Source of the DNA: Pseudomonas viciae
Lineage (GTDB): Bacteria > Pseudomonadota > Gammaproteobacteria > Pseudomonadales > Pseudomonadaceae
DNA: 64,000 bases
Direction: 5' to 3'
Assembly (NCBI RefSeq): GCF_004786035.1
Contig: NZ_CP035088.1
Location: forward strand, 336,001 to 400,000
Shown here: positions 63,824-64,000 of the stretch, piece by piece
Layout of the letters: each line of letters starts with the position of its first letter
Numbering within the stretch: the first letter of the stretch is position 1
The notes under the pieces: generated by a model
Told to the model about the DNA's origin: nothing
Seen by the model: the letters and a program-made list of their open reading frames with translations, nothing else
Databases searched by the model: none
Made by a program: the position numbers and the translations under genes

Positions 63824-64000
63824 ATGAAAGCTTTGAACCTGATCCCCGGCCAACTGAGCCTGGCTCAATTGCGTGATATCTATCAGCAGCCTGTGACCCT
63901 GAGTCTCGACGCCAGCGCCTCGGCGCAGATCGAGGCCAGCGTCGCCTGCGTGGAACAGATCCTCGCCGAGAATCGCACCGCCTACGGTATCAACACCGGT
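63824..64000 (+). CDS. hutH: Histidine ammonia-lyase HutH2, N-terminal part (cut by window edge)
   Basis: From the ATG at 63824 the frame is open for 59 codons to the window end: [20 protein letters not shown], later [14 protein letters not shown]. The last stretch is the conserved block around the active-site Tyr of histidase. AAAGGAG lies 7 bases before the ATG. Histidase removes ammonia from histidine to give urocanate, the first step of the hut pathway. The MIO region lies outside the window, so activity cannot be judged directly. Confidence 0.9.
   Translation, partial: MKALNLIPGQLSLAQLRDIYQQPVTLSLDASASAQIEASVACVEQILAENRTAYGINTG

Overview
The window is chromosomal core DNA from a fluorescent Pseudomonas. 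The evidence is the high GC content with strong G/C preference at third codon positions, the many copies of the Pseudomonas 20-base palindromic repeat core GTGGGAGCGGGCTTGCTCGC, and gene families and gene order typical of the genus (hisBHAF, ctpA/envC/gpmI, secB, ntrBC, glnA, thiI, typA, fbp, hut). I see no prophage, insertion sequence, integron or CRISPR array. Most genes lie in tight operons with 4-base overlaps.

Layout. 1-4.0 kb: truncated chemoreceptor, a DUF3077 gene behind a tiny coupled leader ORF, a TerB/BRCT-like protein, tRNA-Thr and a methyltransferase. 4.0-7.0 kb: basic amino acid ABC transporter operon. 7.4-10.5 kb: small secreted protein, two paralogous lysine-rich proteins flanking a YhcG-type nuclease, and a DHCW cupin. 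10.6-15 kb: tRNA-Phe, yggX-mutY-asmA and a PanZ-like acetyltransferase. 15-21 kb: OFA-type MFS transporter, then hisB-hisH-DUF2164-hisA-hisF and a solute-binding protein. 21-26 kb: envelope/division operon gpmI, envC, ctpA, polysaccharide deacetylase. 26-29 kb: rhodanese-grxC-secB, trmL, a small membrane protein, and what I call the nitrogen-regulated sRNA NrsZ. 29-35.5 kb: ntrBC, two DUF4124 proteins, an exported chorismate mutase and glnA. 35.5-49.5 kb: thiI, typA, a Cys-cluster protein, glgP, the DUF2339/DUF3999 pair, fbp and DUF924. 49.6-52.7 kb: amino-acid chemoreceptor and two lipoproteins. 52.8-64 kb: histidine utilisation locus hutF | hutC-hutD | hutU-hutT-hutXWV-hutH1-hutH2 (cut by the window edge).

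How it works together. The window links histidine synthesis (hisBHAF), histidine and urocanate uptake and breakdown (hut), basic amino acid uptake and nitrogen control (NtrB/NtrC, glnA, NrsZ). I can read sigma-54 -24/-12 promoters by eye upstream of glnA, ntrB, the sRNA and hutU. NtrC-like sites sit upstream of the first three, and a HutC operator sits on the predicted start site of hutU.

The strongest points for a second look are: (1) the three-unit sRNA at 28564-28764; (2) the first histidase-like gene of the hut operon, which lacks the Ala-Ser-Gly triad that forms the MIO cofactor; (3) the coupled 28-codon leader ORF before the DUF3077 gene; (4) the DUF2339/DUF3999 envelope pair; (5) the lysine-rich paralogues around YhcG. 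All calls are from reading the sequence; no database search was run.
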